Shown piece after piece: positions 37,705 to 47,701 of a stretch of 64,000 bases of DNA. The stretch covers positions 62,001 to 126,000 of the forward strand of contig NZ_QJRC01000080.1 of the NCBI RefSeq assembly GCF_013393325.1, in the 5' to 3' direction. Position 1 is the first letter of the stretch; each line of letters opens with the position of its first letter. The DNA is from Pseudomonas hunanensis. Lineage in GTDB: Bacteria > Pseudomonadota > Gammaproteobacteria > Pseudomonadales > Pseudomonadaceae. Under the pieces are notes generated by a model. That model did not search any database. It was not told the origin of the DNA and worked only from the letters and a program-made list of their open reading frames with translations. The position numbers and the translations under genes are program-made.

Positions 37705-38796
37705 ATGTTCAAGACCATCGAAGAACACGTGCGCAAGCAGGTCGCCCCCGCCGCCTTGCGCGCCGAGTTCCGACAACACGAATTCGAGTCCATGCGCCCG
37801 TTCTGCCTGCTGGTGTTCTGCATCAGCATCCTGATCTGGCTGGTCTTCGACCTGATCGTCAGTTTTCTCGGCGGTCAGGGTTTCACCTGGCTGTCCTACC
37901 TGTTCATCGCCGCGCTCGGCAGCCTTTGCGTAGTACTGCATTTCACCCGCCGCAGCCATCACTTCGATGTACTCAACCTGCTGTTCATCACCATCATCAC
38001 CTTGGGCATGCGCCTGCTGATCGAAGGCATCCCGGTGGCCCTGCGCCCGGTGTGGCTGGTGCTTGGCGTATCCACCGTGCTGTACGCCGTGTCGGTGCTG
38101 CCGGTGCGACGCTGGTCGTTCTTCAGCGCCATGGTCATCACCTGGGTGATGCTCAACCCGTTCTACCACACCCGTATCGAGCCCGACGCGCTCGAAGGCG
38201 CCATGCTGGTCAGTTACGCCGTGTTTCTCAGCGGCCTGATCACCTACAGCTACCTGCAGACGCGCAAGGCCAAACTGCACAATTTCTACCTGTCCAGGGT
38301 GCTGCTTGAACAAGCTTACGTCGACGCCCTGACCGAAATCCCCAACCGCCGCTCGTTCATGGCCAAAACGGAGCAACAACTGAAACTGGCAACGCCCGGG
38401 CAATACCTGGCGATGGTCGACATAGACAACTTCAAGAAAGTGAATGACCGTTTCGGCCACGACATTGGTGATGAAGTGCTAAGACGCGTGGCACTGCATA
38501 TCAAGGCCGCCATGGTCGATTCCGAGTTCGCCCGACTGGGCGGCGAGGAGTTTGCCATTTTTCTTGAAGGGCTGGACCAGCAAGGTGCCGAGCAGCAGAT
38601 GGAGGCATTGGTACGCAGGGTACGCGAGGATGCGGGCACACACCCGGTGACCATCAGTATCGGGCTGGCCCAGGTGAGCGCGGGCGATACATTGACCATG
38701 GCGTTGATCAAGGCCGACCAGGCGCTGTATGAAGCCAAGCACACCGGCAAGGACCGGTTCGTGCTGTGGACTACCCGGCTGGCAAGCGAATCCTGA
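37705..38796 (+). CDS. Diguanylate cyclase (membrane GGDEF), nfr-linked
   Basis: 363 residues from the ATG at 37705 with GAGGAG 8 bp upstream. Five or six transmembrane helices (~30-190) precede a GGDEF domain with GGEEF at 279-283. No RxxD inhibitory site precedes the motif (the residues are SEFAR), so feedback by product may be absent. It follows the DUF4434 gene by 41 bp on the same strand. In E. coli the cyclase DgcJ, which feeds NfrB, is unlinked; here it is in the operon. The last 26 bp overlap the convergent sensor kinase. Confidence 0.9.
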   Translation: MFKTIEEHVRKQVAPAALRAEFRQHEFESMRPFCLLVFCISILIWLVFDLIVSFLGGQGFTWLSYLFIAALGSLCVVLHFTRRSHHFDVLNLLFITIITLGMRLLIEGIPVALRPVWLVLGVSTVLYAVSVLPVRRWSFFSAMVITWVMLNPFYHTRIEPDALEGAMLVSYAVFLSGLITYSYLQTRKAKLHNFYLSRVLLEQAYVDALTEIPNRRSFMAKTEQQLKLATPGQYLAMVDIDNFKKVNDRFGHDIGDEVLRRVALHIKAAMVDSEFARLGGEEFAIFLEGLDQQGAEQQMEALVRRVREDAGTHPVTISIGLAQVSAGDTLTMALIKADQALYEAKHTGKDRFVLWTTRLASES

Positions 38797-40069
38797 ACTG
38801 CGCCCCACCCAGCGCCGACTGTGCCACGGTCAAGGTACCACCCTGCCCCTCGATGGCCCGCCGGCTGATCGCCAGCCCCAGGCCAAACCCACCGGTATTT
38901 CGGTCGCGGCTTCGGTCTAGCCGGTAGAACGGCTGGAAAATGCGCTCGCGCTCCTCCACCGGAATGCCAATCCCGTCATCCTCCACCGTCAGCAGGCAGG
39001 CGCCATCCTCTTCCAGGCGCAAGCGCAACAACAGGCTTTCGTCGCAATAGCGCATGGCATTGCGCACCAGGTTCTGCACCGCGCGCGCCGTCAGCCGAGG
39101 GTCCAGCACAAAGCGCGGCAGGTCACCTTCGGCCCGCACTTCCCACTGGATACCACGGCCATCAAGCTCCTCGGCAAAGCTGCCAAGCACACTGTCGACC
39201 AGCTCCAGCAGCGACACTTCGACCCGTTCGCGAGCCTGGTCAGCGTTGTACAAGCGGCTATAGGACAGCAACTCCAGTACCAGCTCGTCCAGTTCGCGCA
39301 CATGCCCGACCAGTTCCAGCAGGCGCTTGCGGCTGGCCGGCGGCACTTCGTCGAACAACAGCACCAGGCCGAAATCCAGCCGGGTCAGCGGCGTGCGCAA
39401 CTCGTGCGATACCGCATTGAGCAGCTCGCGCTGCTGGTTGACGTGGCGCTCCAGGTCACTGGCCATGGTGTCGAACACCCCGGCCAGCTCACCGATGTTG
39501 GAGTGCGGTGAAATGTGCGTGCGCTCGGCCATCTGCCCTTGGCCCAGGCGCCGAGCGGTCTCCTTGAGGCGCTCCAGGTCGCGCCAGTGCGGCCAGACCC
39601 ACAGCAGCAGGCACCCGAGCATGGCCGCACCGATCAGCACCGTCACGCCCCACGACAGCACGTTGATGTCCAGCGGGTCTGGCGGCGAATGCAGCCGCAC
39701 CAGCCATTGCTTGTCCAGCGGCGCCAGCACCGTTTCGTAGTAGCCCCACTCGGCAATACGCACCGCGTACAGGCCATGCTCCAGGCGTGCCTGTTCTTCC
39801 TCGCTCAAACCCGCCTGGTCCATGCGCAGCAGTTTCAGCTCCAGCGGCGCAAAATCACCGGCCAGTTCCTGCTCCACCGCCGGCCACTGCTCACGCGGGG
39901 CCTGGCGGAACTGGCGTACGATCAACGCCTGCACACCCTTTGCCTGGTCCAGGTTGTAGGCCATGAAGCGCTCGCGGAACAGGCCAACGATGGTGTCGGG
40001 GATGAACAGCAACGCGCCGGCGTAGGCGACGATGATCACCAGGTACAGCCGCACCAGGATCTTGAGCAT
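38771..40069 (-). CDS. Membrane sensor histidine kinase, RstB-like
   Basis: 432 residues. Transmembrane helices at ~5-24 and ~137-160 flank a periplasmic sensor of about 110 residues. HAMP (~160-212) leads to HisKA with His222 (AVSHELRTPLTR), then HATPase (DDGIGIP, GFGLGLAI). Layout and short periplasmic domain resemble RstB/CpxA-type kinases. The partner response regulator gene is 6 bp upstream in the same operon. The two genes are divergent from an RND pump operon. Confidence 0.92.
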   Translation of the reverse strand: MLKILVRLYLVIIVAYAGALLFIPDTIVGLFRERFMAYNLDQAKGVQALIVRQFRQAPREQWPAVEQELAGDFAPLELKLLRMDQAGLSEEEQARLEHGLYAVRIAEWGYYETVLAPLDKQWLVRLHSPPDPLDINVLSWGVTVLIGAAMLGCLLLWVWPHWRDLERLKETARRLGQGQMAERTHISPHSNIGELAGVFDTMASDLERHVNQQRELLNAVSHELRTPLTRLDFGLVLLFDEVPPASRKRLLELVGHVRELDELVLELLSYSRLYNADQARERVEVSLLELVDSVLGSFAEELDGRGIQWEVRAEGDLPRFVLDPRLTARAVQNLVRNAMRYCDESLLLRLRLEEDGACLLTVEDDGIGIPVEERERIFQPFYRLDRSRDRNTGGFGLGLAISRRAIEGQGGTLTVAQSALGGAQFRIRLPAG

Positions 40070-40075
40070 GGCCGA

Positions 40076-40777
40076 TCAGCACTCCCACTCGACGCGGCTG
40101 AACAGGTACCCCTTGCCCCACACGGTCTTGATCTTGCGTGCTTCGCCAGCGTTGTCGTCGAACTTGCGCCGCAGTTTGGAGATGGCCACGTCCACCGAGC
40201 GGTCGGTGCCATTGAACTCGATGCCACGCAGTTGTTGCAGGATACGGTCGCGGTTCATCACCTCGCCGGCATTGCGCGCCAGCACCACCAGCAGGTTGTA
40301 CTCGCCGCTGGACAGCTCCACCTCTTCGCCGCGCCAACTGACCGTGCGCTCGGCCAGGTCGATGCGCAGGCCGCCAATCAGGATCAGGTCGTTGTCCAGC
40401 CGCGGCTCGTTGACACTGCTGCGGCGCAGCAGCGTACGCACGCGCGCCAGCAGCACGCGTGGCTCGCAGGGTTTGGTCACGTAGTCGTCGGCACCCATTT
40501 CCAGGCCCAGTACCTGATCATGGCTGTCGTCGCGGGCGGTCAGCATGAGAATTGGCAGGCTCTGCGACTCCTGGCGCAGCAGGCGGCACAGCTGCAGGCC
40601 ATCGATGCCTGGCAGCATCAAGTCGAGTATGACCAGGTCGGGCTTTTGCCGGCGGTACTCGTCCAGCACATGATCGCCCCGGGCGATCACCTGGACATGG
40701 AAGTCGTTGCGTTGCAGGTAGCTGGCGATCAACTCGGACAGGGCGCTGTCGTCTTCGACCAGTAAAATATTCGGCAT
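40076..40777 (-). CDS. OmpR-family response regulator, RstA-like
   Basis: 234 residues from the ATG at 40777. An upstream in-frame start at 40891 is rejected because MPNILLVEDD is the normal N-terminus. Receiver with Asp52 (LVILDLMLPG), then a winged helix DNA-binding domain (~140-230) with VDVAISKLRRKFDD and VWGKGYLFS. It is the first gene of the two-gene operon and is divergent from the RND pump, which it probably controls (inference from position; a similar arrangement occurs beside MexMN in P. aeruginosa). Confidence 0.92.
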   Translation of the reverse strand: MPNILLVEDDSALSELIASYLQRNDFHVQVIARGDHVLDEYRRQKPDLVILDLMLPGIDGLQLCRLLRQESQSLPILMLTARDDSHDQVLGLEMGADDYVTKPCEPRVLLARVRTLLRRSSVNEPRLDNDLILIGGLRIDLAERTVSWRGEEVELSSGEYNLLVVLARNAGEVMNRDRILQQLRGIEFNGTDRSVDVAISKLRRKFDDNAGEARKIKTVWGKGYLFSRVEWEC

Positions 40778-40968
40778 AGGTGCTTGGGAGTCTGGGTTGA
40801 GGTATACCTGTGCCCGCGAAGAAGCCGGCACAGGAACACTCAGGATATAGAACACTACCGCGCCACAGGCTTGTTCTTCACACTTTTTCACACTCGCCCT
40901 ACAGGTATTAACAGCCGCCCAGGCAGCACCTGCCTTAGCATAGACACGGTCATCATCGGAAGATCCGC

Positions 40969-42144
40969 ATGCCTACTACCCTCTCCCCGCGCCTGCGCCC
41001 ATTGGCGCTCCTAGCGTTCCTGAGCCTGTCCCTGGCCGGCTGCGGCGACAGCGCCGAGCAAGACGAAAAAGCCCCCACCCCGCAAGTGCGGGTGGAAACC
41101 TTGCAACTGCAACCCCTGGCCATCAGCAGTGAGCTAAGCGGCCGTATCCTGGCCCCGCGCACCGCCGAAGTGCGCGCGCGGGTCGCTGGCGTAGTGCTCA
41201 AGCGGGTGTACCGCGAAGGCAGCGACGTCAAACAGGGCGATGTACTGTTCTTGATCGACCCGGCGCCGTTCAAGGCCGACCATGACAGCGCCCGCGCCAC
41301 CCTGGCCAAGGCCGAGGCGACCCTGTACCAGGCGCGCCTGCAAGAGCAGCGCTACCGCGAGCTGGTCGATGACAAGGCCGTCAGCCGCCAGGAATACGAC
41401 AACGCCAAAGCCAGCTTCCTGCAGGCCGACGCTGCAGTGGCCGAAGCCAAAGCAGCCCTGGAGCGGGCTCGCCTGAACCTCGGTTACGCCACTGTGACGG
41501 CACCGATCTCCGGCCGTATCGGCCGCGCCCAGGTCACCGAAGGCGCGCTGGTCGGGCAAAACGAGACCACCCCGCTGGCGACCATCCAGCAACTGGACCC
41601 GATCCATGCCGATGTCACTCAGTCGACCCGTGAGCTGAACGCCTTGCGCCGCGCCCTGCGTGCTGGCGAGCTGCAACAGGTAGGCGACAGCCAGGCCCGC
41701 GCCACCCTGATCCAGGACGACGGCAGCGCCTACCCGCTGCCGGGCAAGCTGCTGTTTTCCGACATCAGCGTCGACCCCAGCACCAACCAGATCACCCTGC
41801 GCAGCGAGTTCCCCAACCCGGACCTCGACCTGCTGCCCGGCAGCTACGTGCGCGTACGCCTGGAGCAGGCGGTGCAAGCCAAGGGCCTGAGCGTGCCGCA
41901 ACGCGCCATCCTGCGCGACAGCGCCGGCGTGCCGAAGGTGCTGGTGGTCGACCAGCAGGCCCGCGTCAGCGACCGTCAGGTAGTCCTGGGCAGCGCCCAG
42001 GGCGACCGCTGGATCGTCAGCGAGGGCCTGGCCGCCGGCGAGCGGGTGGTGATCGAGGGCCTGCAGCACGTCAAGGCCGGCGACCAGGTGCAGGTCGACA
42101 CCACACCCGGTGCCCCCCCCATCGCTCAGCACATCGGCCAGTGA
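40969..42144 (+). CDS. RND membrane-fusion protein (MexM-like)
   Basis: 391 residues. Lipoprotein signal with LAGC (Cys25). Domains in order: barrel-sandwich (VRARVAGVVLKRVYREG), coiled-coil hairpin (~100-175), lipoyl/barrel (TVTAPISGRIGRAQVTEG), beta-barrel and membrane-proximal domain. It precedes the permease by 11 bp. No outer-membrane factor is encoded in this operon, so a shared channel such as OprM/TtgC must be used. Confidence 0.92.
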   Translation: MPTTLSPRLRPLALLAFLSLSLAGCGDSAEQDEKAPTPQVRVETLQLQPLAISSELSGRILAPRTAEVRARVAGVVLKRVYREGSDVKQGDVLFLIDPAPFKADHDSARATLAKAEATLYQARLQEQRYRELVDDKAVSRQEYDNAKASFLQADAAVAEAKAALERARLNLGYATVTAPISGRIGRAQVTEGALVGQNETTPLATIQQLDPIHADVTQSTRELNALRRALRAGELQQVGDSQARATLIQDDGSAYPLPGKLLFSDISVDPSTNQITLRSEFPNPDLDLLPGSYVRVRLEQAVQAKGLSVPQRAILRDSAGVPKVLVVDQQARVSDRQVVLGSAQGDRWIVSEGLAAGERVVIEGLQHVKAGDQVQVDTTPGAPPIAQHIGQ

Positions 42145-42155
42145 GGGCCTGATCA

Positions 42156-45100
42156 ATGCCGCAATTCTTCATCGATCGCCCGGTATTCGCCTGGGTGGTC
42201 GCACTGTTCATCCTGCTGGCCGGTGCGCTGGCCATCCCGCAACTGCCGGTGGCCCAGTACCCCAACGTGGCACCGCCACAGGTGGAGATCTACGCCGTGT
42301 ACCCAGGCGCCTCGGCGGCGACCATGGACGAAAGCGTGGTCAGCCTGATCGAGCAGGAACTCAACGGCGCCGACAACCTGCTGTACTTCGAGTCGCAGAG
42401 CAGCCTGGGCAGCGCCACCATCACCGCCACCTTCGCCCCAGGCACCAACCCGGACCTGGCCCAGGTCGACGTGCAAAACCGCCTGAAGGTGGTCGAATCG
42501 CGCCTGCCACGCCCAGTCACCCAGCAGGGGCTGCAAGTGGAGAAGGTGTCTACGGGCTTCCTGCTGTTGGCCACCCTCACCTCCGAAGACGGCAAGCTCG
42601 ACGAAACCGCGCTGTCGGACATCCTCGCCCGTAACGTGATGGACGAAATCCGCCGCCTCAAAGGCGTCGGCAAGGCTCAGTTGTACGGCTCCGAGCGCGC
42701 CATGCGCATCTGGATCGACCCACGCAAGCTGATCGGCTTCAACCTCACGCCCAACGACGTGGCCGAGGCCATCGCGGCGCAGAACGCCCAGGTCGCCCCT
42801 GGCAGCATTGGCGACCTGCCCAGCCGCGACACCCAGGAAATCACCGCCAACGTAGTGGTCAAGGGCCAGCTGAGCACGCCTGAAGAATTCGCCGCCATTG
42901 TCCTGCGCGCCAACCTGGATGGCTCCACGGTGACCATCGGGGATGTCGCCCGGGTCGAGATCGGCGCCCAGGAATACCAGTACGGCACGCGCCTGAACGG
43001 CAAGCCGGCCACCGCCTTCAGCGTGCAGCTGTCGCCGGGGGGCAACGCCATGGAAACCGCCACCCTGGTACGGGCGAAGATGCAGGACCTGGCCCGCTAC
43101 TTCCCGGAAGGCGTCAAGTACGACATCCCCTACGACACCTCGCCGTTCGTCAAAGTGTCGATCGAGCAGGTCATCAACACCCTGTTCGAAGCCATGCTGC
43201 TGGTGTTCGCAGTGATGTTCCTGTTCCTGCAGAACCTGCGCTACACGCTGATCCCGACCCTGGTGGTGCCCGTGGCATTGATGGGCACCTTCGCCGTGAT
43301 GCTGGCCATGGGCTTCTCGGTCAATGTGCTGACCCTGTTCGGCATGGTGCTGGCCATCGGCATCCTGGTCGACGATGCCATCGTGGTGGTGGAAAACGTC
43401 GAGCGCATCATGGCCGAAGAAGGCCTGCCGCCCAAAGAGGCCACGCGCAAAGCCATGGGCCAGATCAGCGGGGCGATCATCGGTATCACCCTGGTACTGG
43501 TGGCGGTGTTCCTGCCCATGGCCTTCATGCAAGGCTCGGTGGGGGTGATCTACCAGCAGTTCTCGCTGTCGATGGCGGTATCGATCCTGTTCTCGGCGTT
43601 TCTCGCCCTCAGCCTGACCCCGGCATTGTGCGCCACCCTGCTCAAGCCCGTGGCCAAAGGTGAGCACCACGCACGCAAAGGCTTCTTCGGCTGGTTCAAC
43701 CGCCGCTTCGAAAGCATGAGCAACGGCTACCAACGCTGGGTGGTACAGGCGCTCAAGCGCAGTGGCCGCTACCTGGCGGTGTACGCAGTGCTGCTGGCGG
43801 TGCTGGGCTACGGGTTCAGCCAGTTGCCCACGGCGTTTCTGCCCACCGAAGACCAGGGTTACACCATTACCGACATCCAACTGCCGCCCGGTGCCAGCCG
43901 CATGCGCACCGAACAGGTAGCCGCGCAGATCGAGGCGCACAACGCCGAGGAACCGGGGGTGGGCAACACCACCTTGATTCTCGGTTTCAGCTTCTCCGGC
44001 AGCGGGCAGAACGCGGCGCTGGCCTTCACCACGCTCAAGGACTGGTCCGAGCGCGGCACCGATGACAGCGCCCAGTCGATCGCCGACCGCGCGACCATGG
44101 CCTTCAGCCAGCTCAAGGACGCCATCGCCTTCTCGGTACTGCCACCCCCAATCGACGGCCTGGGCGAATCGACCGGCTTCGAGTTCCGCCTGCAGGACCG
44201 TGGCGGCATGGGCCACGCCGAACTGATGGCGGCCCGTGACCAGTTGCTGGCAAGCGCCGGCAAAAGCAAGGTATTGACCAACGTGCGTGAAGCCTCGCTG
44301 GCGGAAAGCCCGCAAGTGCAGCTGGAAATCGACCGCCGCCAGGCCAATGCCCTGGGCGTATCGTTTGCCGATATCGGCACGGTGCTGGACGTGGCTGTGG
44401 GCTCCAGCTACGTCAACGACTTCCCCAACCAGGGCCGCATGCAGCGGGTGGTGGTGCAGGCCGAAGGCAACCAGCGCAGCCAGGTCGAGGATTTGCTGAA
44501 AATCCACGTACGCAACACTAGCGGCAAGATGGTGCCACTGGGCGCGTTCGTCCAGGCCAAATGGGTCAGCGGCCCGGTGCAGCTGACCCGCTACAACGGC
44601 TACCCGGCGGTGTCGATTTCCGGCGAACCGGCGGCCGGCTACAGCTCCGGTGAGGCCATGGCCGAAGTCGAGCGCCTGGTGGCGCAGCTTCCAGCCGGTG
44701 CCGGCCTGGAATGGACCGGCCTGTCCCTGCAGGAACGCCTTTCCGGCAGCCAGGCACCGATGCTGATGGCGCTGTCGTTGCTGGTGGTGTTCCTGTGCCT
44801 GGCGGCGCTGTACGAAAGCTGGTCGATCCCGACTGCGGTACTGCTGGTGGTACCACTCGGCGTGCTGGGTGCAGTGCTGGCCGTGACCCTGCGCGGCATG
44901 CCCAACGATGTATTCTTCAAAGTTGGCCTGATTACTCTGATCGGCCTGTCGGCGAAGAATGCCATCCTGATCATCGAGTTCGCCAAGCACCTGGTCGATC
45001 AGGGCGTGGACGCCGTCGATGCCGCCGTACAAGCCGCCCGCCTGCGCCTGCGGCCGATCGTGATGACCTCGCTGGCGTTCATCCTCGGCGTGGTGCCACT

Positions 45101-45284
45101 GGCCATCGCCAGCGGCGCAAGCTCCGCCAGCCAGCAAGCGATCGGCACCGGGGTGATCGGCGGCATGCTCAGCGCCACCCTGGCGGTGGTGTTCGTGCCG
45201 GTGTTCTTCGTGGTGGTGATGCGCCTGTCCGGGCGGCGCCAGACGCAAAACGCTGCCACGCATCCGGTGGCCGGTGAAAGCTGA
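42156..45284 (+). CDS. RND efflux permease, MexN/AcrB type
   Basis: 1042 residues; GAGGG is 7 bp upstream of ATG. Full-length RND with twelve transmembrane helices. The helix-4 proton relay contains GILVDDAIVVVENVERIM (two Asp), and helix 10 contains the Lys of GLSAKNAILIIEFAK. Two large periplasmic loops carry porter domains (for example RLQDRGGMGHAE in the second half). Its closest named relative by order is MexN (PA1436), which is also next to an RstAB-like two-component system and lacks an OMF gene; that is from memory. Followed by a strong terminator. Confidence 0.95.
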   Translation: MPQFFIDRPVFAWVVALFILLAGALAIPQLPVAQYPNVAPPQVEIYAVYPGASAATMDESVVSLIEQELNGADNLLYFESQSSLGSATITATFAPGTNPDLAQVDVQNRLKVVESRLPRPVTQQGLQVEKVSTGFLLLATLTSEDGKLDETALSDILARNVMDEIRRLKGVGKAQLYGSERAMRIWIDPRKLIGFNLTPNDVAEAIAAQNAQVAPGSIGDLPSRDTQEITANVVVKGQLSTPEEFAAIVLRANLDGSTVTIGDVARVEIGAQEYQYGTRLNGKPATAFSVQLSPGGNAMETATLVRAKMQDLARYFPEGVKYDIPYDTSPFVKVSIEQVINTLFEAMLLVFAVMFLFLQNLRYTLIPTLVVPVALMGTFAVMLAMGFSVNVLTLFGMVLAIGILVDDAIVVVENVERIMAEEGLPPKEATRKAMGQISGAIIGITLVLVAVFLPMAFMQGSVGVIYQQFSLSMAVSILFSAFLALSLTPALCATLLKPVAKGEHHARKGFFGWFNRRFESMSNGYQRWVVQALKRSGRYLAVYAVLLAVLGYGFSQLPTAFLPTEDQGYTITDIQLPPGASRMRTEQVAAQIEAHNAEEPGVGNTTLILGFSFSGSGQNAALAFTTLKDWSERGTDDSAQSIADRATMAFSQLKDAIAFSVLPPPIDGLGESTGFEFRLQDRGGMGHAELMAARDQLLASAGKSKVLTNVREASLAESPQVQLEIDRRQANALGVSFADIGTVLDVAVGSSYVNDFPNQGRMQRVVVQAEGNQRSQVEDLLKIHVRNTSGKMVPLGAFVQAKWVSGPVQLTRYNGYPAVSISGEPAAGYSSGEAMAEVERLVAQLPAGAGLEWTGLSLQERLSGSQAPMLMALSLLVVFLCLAALYESWSIPTAVLLVVPLGVLGAVLAVTLRGMPNDVFFKVGLITLIGLSAKNAILIIEFAKHLVDQGVDAVDAAVQAARLRLRPIVMTSLAFILGVVPLAIASGASSASQQAIGTGVIGGMLSATLAVVFVPVFFVVVMRLSGRRQTQNAATHPVAGES

Positions 45285-45310
45285 CTGGACAAGCCCCGCG
45301 TGAAATGGGA

Positions 45311-45344
45311 GGGTTCCCGGCAATGACTGCCCGGAACCCTTTTT
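45311..45344 (+). terminator. Rho-independent terminator of the RND operon
   Basis: GGGTTCCCGG...CCGGAACCC stem with TTTTT, 27 bp after the RND stop codon. It ends one base before the mobA ATG. Confidence 0.85.
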
Positions 45345-45345
45345 C

Positions 45346-45921
45346 ATGCCTGATGCATTTCCCCCCTGCTCCATCCTCATCCTTGCCGGCGGTCGCGGGC
45401 AGCGTATGGGCGGCCGCGACAAGGGTTTGATCGACTGGCAGGGCGAACCCTTGGTGGCGCATGTACAGCGAGTGGTGCGCCCGCTGAGCGACGACCTGGT
45501 GATTTCCTGCAACCGTAACCAGGAGGCCTACCGGGCGTATGCCGACCAGGTGGTGGGCGATGCCGAGGCGGACTTCCCCGGGCCTTTGGCGGGAGTGATT
45601 GCCGGGCTCAAGGTGGCACGGCATGAATGGGTTGTGCTGCTGGCCTGCGATGCACCACGTGTCGATCAGGTGTTGATCGAAGACCTGCTGCGGCTGGCGA
45701 AGGCCAATGACAGTGCGGCGATGGTGCGTCAGGGTGAGTATTGGCAGCCGATGTTCAGCGTGCTGCCAAAACGGGTGTTGCCGGTGCTGGAACAAGCCTG
45801 GGCGGCGGGTGAGCGGAGCTTGCAGAAGGCCTTGCTGCGCGAGGCGGTGCAAGGGCTGGCGTGTGCCGACGATGATTGTCGGCTAAGCAACTTCAACAGC
45901 CCGGAACTGCTGCAAGGCTGA
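45346..45921 (+). CDS. mobA: Molybdenum cofactor guanylyltransferase
   Basis: 191 residues. Transfers GMP from GTP to molybdopterin to make the MGD cofactor; cytoplasmic. GTP/Mg site ILAGGRGQRMGGRDKG is at ~10-26, and the LACDAPRV acidic motif is near 100. The ATG falls immediately after the terminator U-tract with no separate Shine-Dalgarno, so it probably has a very short or special leader, or starts from a promoter inside the RND gene. Confidence 0.93.
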   Translation: MPDAFPPCSILILAGGRGQRMGGRDKGLIDWQGEPLVAHVQRVVRPLSDDLVISCNRNQEAYRAYADQVVGDAEADFPGPLAGVIAGLKVARHEWVVLLACDAPRVDQVLIEDLLRLAKANDSAAMVRQGEYWQPMFSVLPKRVLPVLEQAWAAGERSLQKALLREAVQGLACADDDCRLSNFNSPELLQG

Positions 45922-45951
45922 GATCCTCTGCTGCCTGTGCCGGCCCCTACA

Positions 45952-47625
45952 TCAATTGGCAGTCAGTTCCTCGACGCTGATCTCGCGCATCCTGAACTTC
46001 TGCACCTTGCCGGTCACCGTCATCGGGAACTCGTCGACAAAGCGGAAGTACCGGGGCACCTTGAAGTGCGCAATTCGCGCCTTGGCCCACTCTCGCAGTT
46101 CTTCTTCACTGGCAGCATGCCCTGGGTGCAGCCGCACCCAGGCGACGATCTCTTCGCCATACTTGCTGCACGGCACGCCAATCACCTGCACATCGGCCAC
46201 CGCTGGGTGGGTGAAGAAGAACTCTTCCAGCTCACGCGGGTAGATGTTCTCACCGCCGCGAATGATCATGTCCTTGCTGCGCCCGACAATCCGCACATAG
46301 CCTTGTTCGTCCATCACTGCCAGGTCGCCGGTGTGCATCCAGCCGTCTTCATCGATGCTCTCGGCCGTGGCCTTGGGGTTGTTCCAGTAACCCAGCATCA
46401 CGCTGTAGCCACGCGTGCACAGCTCGCCAATCTCACCGCGCGGCACTGTGCCGCCGTCGTTGTCGATCACTTTGTTCTCCAGCCGTGGCTGGGTGCGCCC
46501 CACGCTGGTCACGCGGCGCTCCAGGTCGTCAGTGGCGCAGGTCTGTAGCGACACCGGGCTGGTCTCGGTCATGCCGTAGGCAATCTGCACCTCGGCCATG
46601 TGCATCTCGCCAATCACCCGGCGCATCACCTCGATCGGGCACGTAGCGCCGGCCATGATCCCCGTGCGCAGGCTCGACAGGTCGAACTCGCCGCGCTGCG
46701 GGTGGTCCAGCTCGGCAATGAACATGGTCGGCACGCCATACAACGCCGTGGCTTTCTCCTCCGCCACCGCGCGCAGGGTAGCCAAAGGGTCGAAGGCATC
46801 GTTGGGATAAATCAAGGTGCTGCCGTGGGTCATGCAGCCAAGGTTGGCCATGACCATGCCGAAGCAGTGGTACAGCGGCACCGGCACTACCAACCGATCA
46901 TGTTCGGTCAGGCCCAGGCTTTCACCCACCATGTAGCCGTTGTTGAGAATGTTGCTGTGGCTGAGGGTGGCGCCCTTTGGGAAGCCGGTAGTCCCCGAGG
47001 TGTACTGGATGTTGATCGGATCGTCGCAGCGCAGCTGTGCCTGCCGCTGGGCCAGGGCCTCGCGGCTGACGGCCTCGGCGCGGGACTGCAGGTCGTGCCA
47101 GGCGAGGAACCCAGGTGGGGGCGCGACGGCCAGACTGACCACGCCACGCAGCTCGGGAAAACGCTCGCAGATCAGCGCGCCCGCTTGACCGCTGGCCAGG
47201 CCAGGTACAAGGCCCAGCAGCATGGCGTGGTAATCGGAGGTCTTGAACGCATCGGCACAGATCACCCAACGGCAGCCGGACTGGCCGAGCGCATAGTCCA
47301 GCTCGCTGGAGCGGTAGGCCGGATTGATGTTGACCAGGATTGCGCCAACCTTGGCGCTGGCGAACTGGGTAATGCACCACTCGGCGCAATTGGGCGCCCA
47401 GATACCCAGGCGGTCACCGGGCTGCACGCCCAGGGCCATCAGCGCGCGAGCATGCTGGTCGACGGCCTCGGCCAGTTGCCGCCAGGTGTAGCGAAGGGCG
47501 TGGTGGCGCACCACCAGCGCCTCGCGCTCGGGAAAGCGAGCGACAGTGGCGTCGAAGGCGTCGCCGATGCACTGGGTAAGCAGGGCCTTGTCCTGGTTGC
47601 CCTGGGAGTAGCTTGGCTGGGGCAT
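45952..47625 (-). CDS. Fatty acyl-CoA ligase (AMP-binding enzyme)
   Basis: 557 residues from the ATG at 47625 (AAGAGA upstream). ANL-superfamily enzyme: P-loop [22 protein letters not shown], the TGD motif in [13 protein letters not shown], and the C-terminal catalytic Lys in [11 protein letters not shown]. It activates a carboxylic acid to acyl-AMP, then acyl-CoA. It resembles the broad-specificity AcsF/FadD-like enzymes. It lies downstream of the QHNDH operon on the same strand and could activate acids from amine oxidation, but the substrate is not shown. Confidence 0.88.
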   Translation of the reverse strand: MPQPSYSQGNQDKALLTQCIGDAFDATVARFPEREALVVRHHALRYTWRQLAEAVDQHARALMALGVQPGDRLGIWAPNCAEWCITQFASAKVGAILVNINPAYRSSELDYALGQSGCRWVICADAFKTSDYHAMLLGLVPGLASGQAGALICERFPELRGVVSLAVAPPPGFLAWHDLQSRAEAVSREALAQRQAQLRCDDPINIQYTSGTTGFPKGATLSHSNILNNGYMVGESLGLTEHDRLVVPVPLYHCFGMVMANLGCMTHGSTLIYPNDAFDPLATLRAVAEEKATALYGVPTMFIAELDHPQRGEFDLSSLRTGIMAGATCPIEVMRRVIGEMHMAEVQIAYGMTETSPVSLQTCATDDLERRVTSVGRTQPRLENKVIDNDGGTVPRGEIGELCTRGYSVMLGYWNNPKATAESIDEDGWMHTGDLAVMDEQGYVRIVGRSKDMIIRGGENIYPRELEEFFFTHPAVADVQVIGVPCSKYGEEIVAWVRLHPGHAASEEELREWAKARIAHFKVPRYFRFVDEFPMTVTGKVQKFRMREISVEELTAN

Positions 47626-47660
47626 GGGCGTTCTCTTGTCGTTCTTGTGTTGTTTGTACC

Positions 47661-47692
47661 GGCCTCTTCGCGGGTAAACCCGCGAACAGGCC
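47661..47692. repeat. REP-like inverted repeat between QHNDH and ligase genes
   Basis: CTTCGCGGGTAAACCCGCGAA inside GGCC...GGCC forms a 9-bp stem. Possible terminator or processing site 10 bp after the beta-subunit stop. Confidence 0.6.
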
Positions 47693-47701
47693 CACACCGA
47701 T

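Noticed and set aside
42153..45512. 1119-codon minus-strand ORF
   Set aside because: Antisense shadow of the RND permease in GC-rich DNA; no ribosome site or domain.
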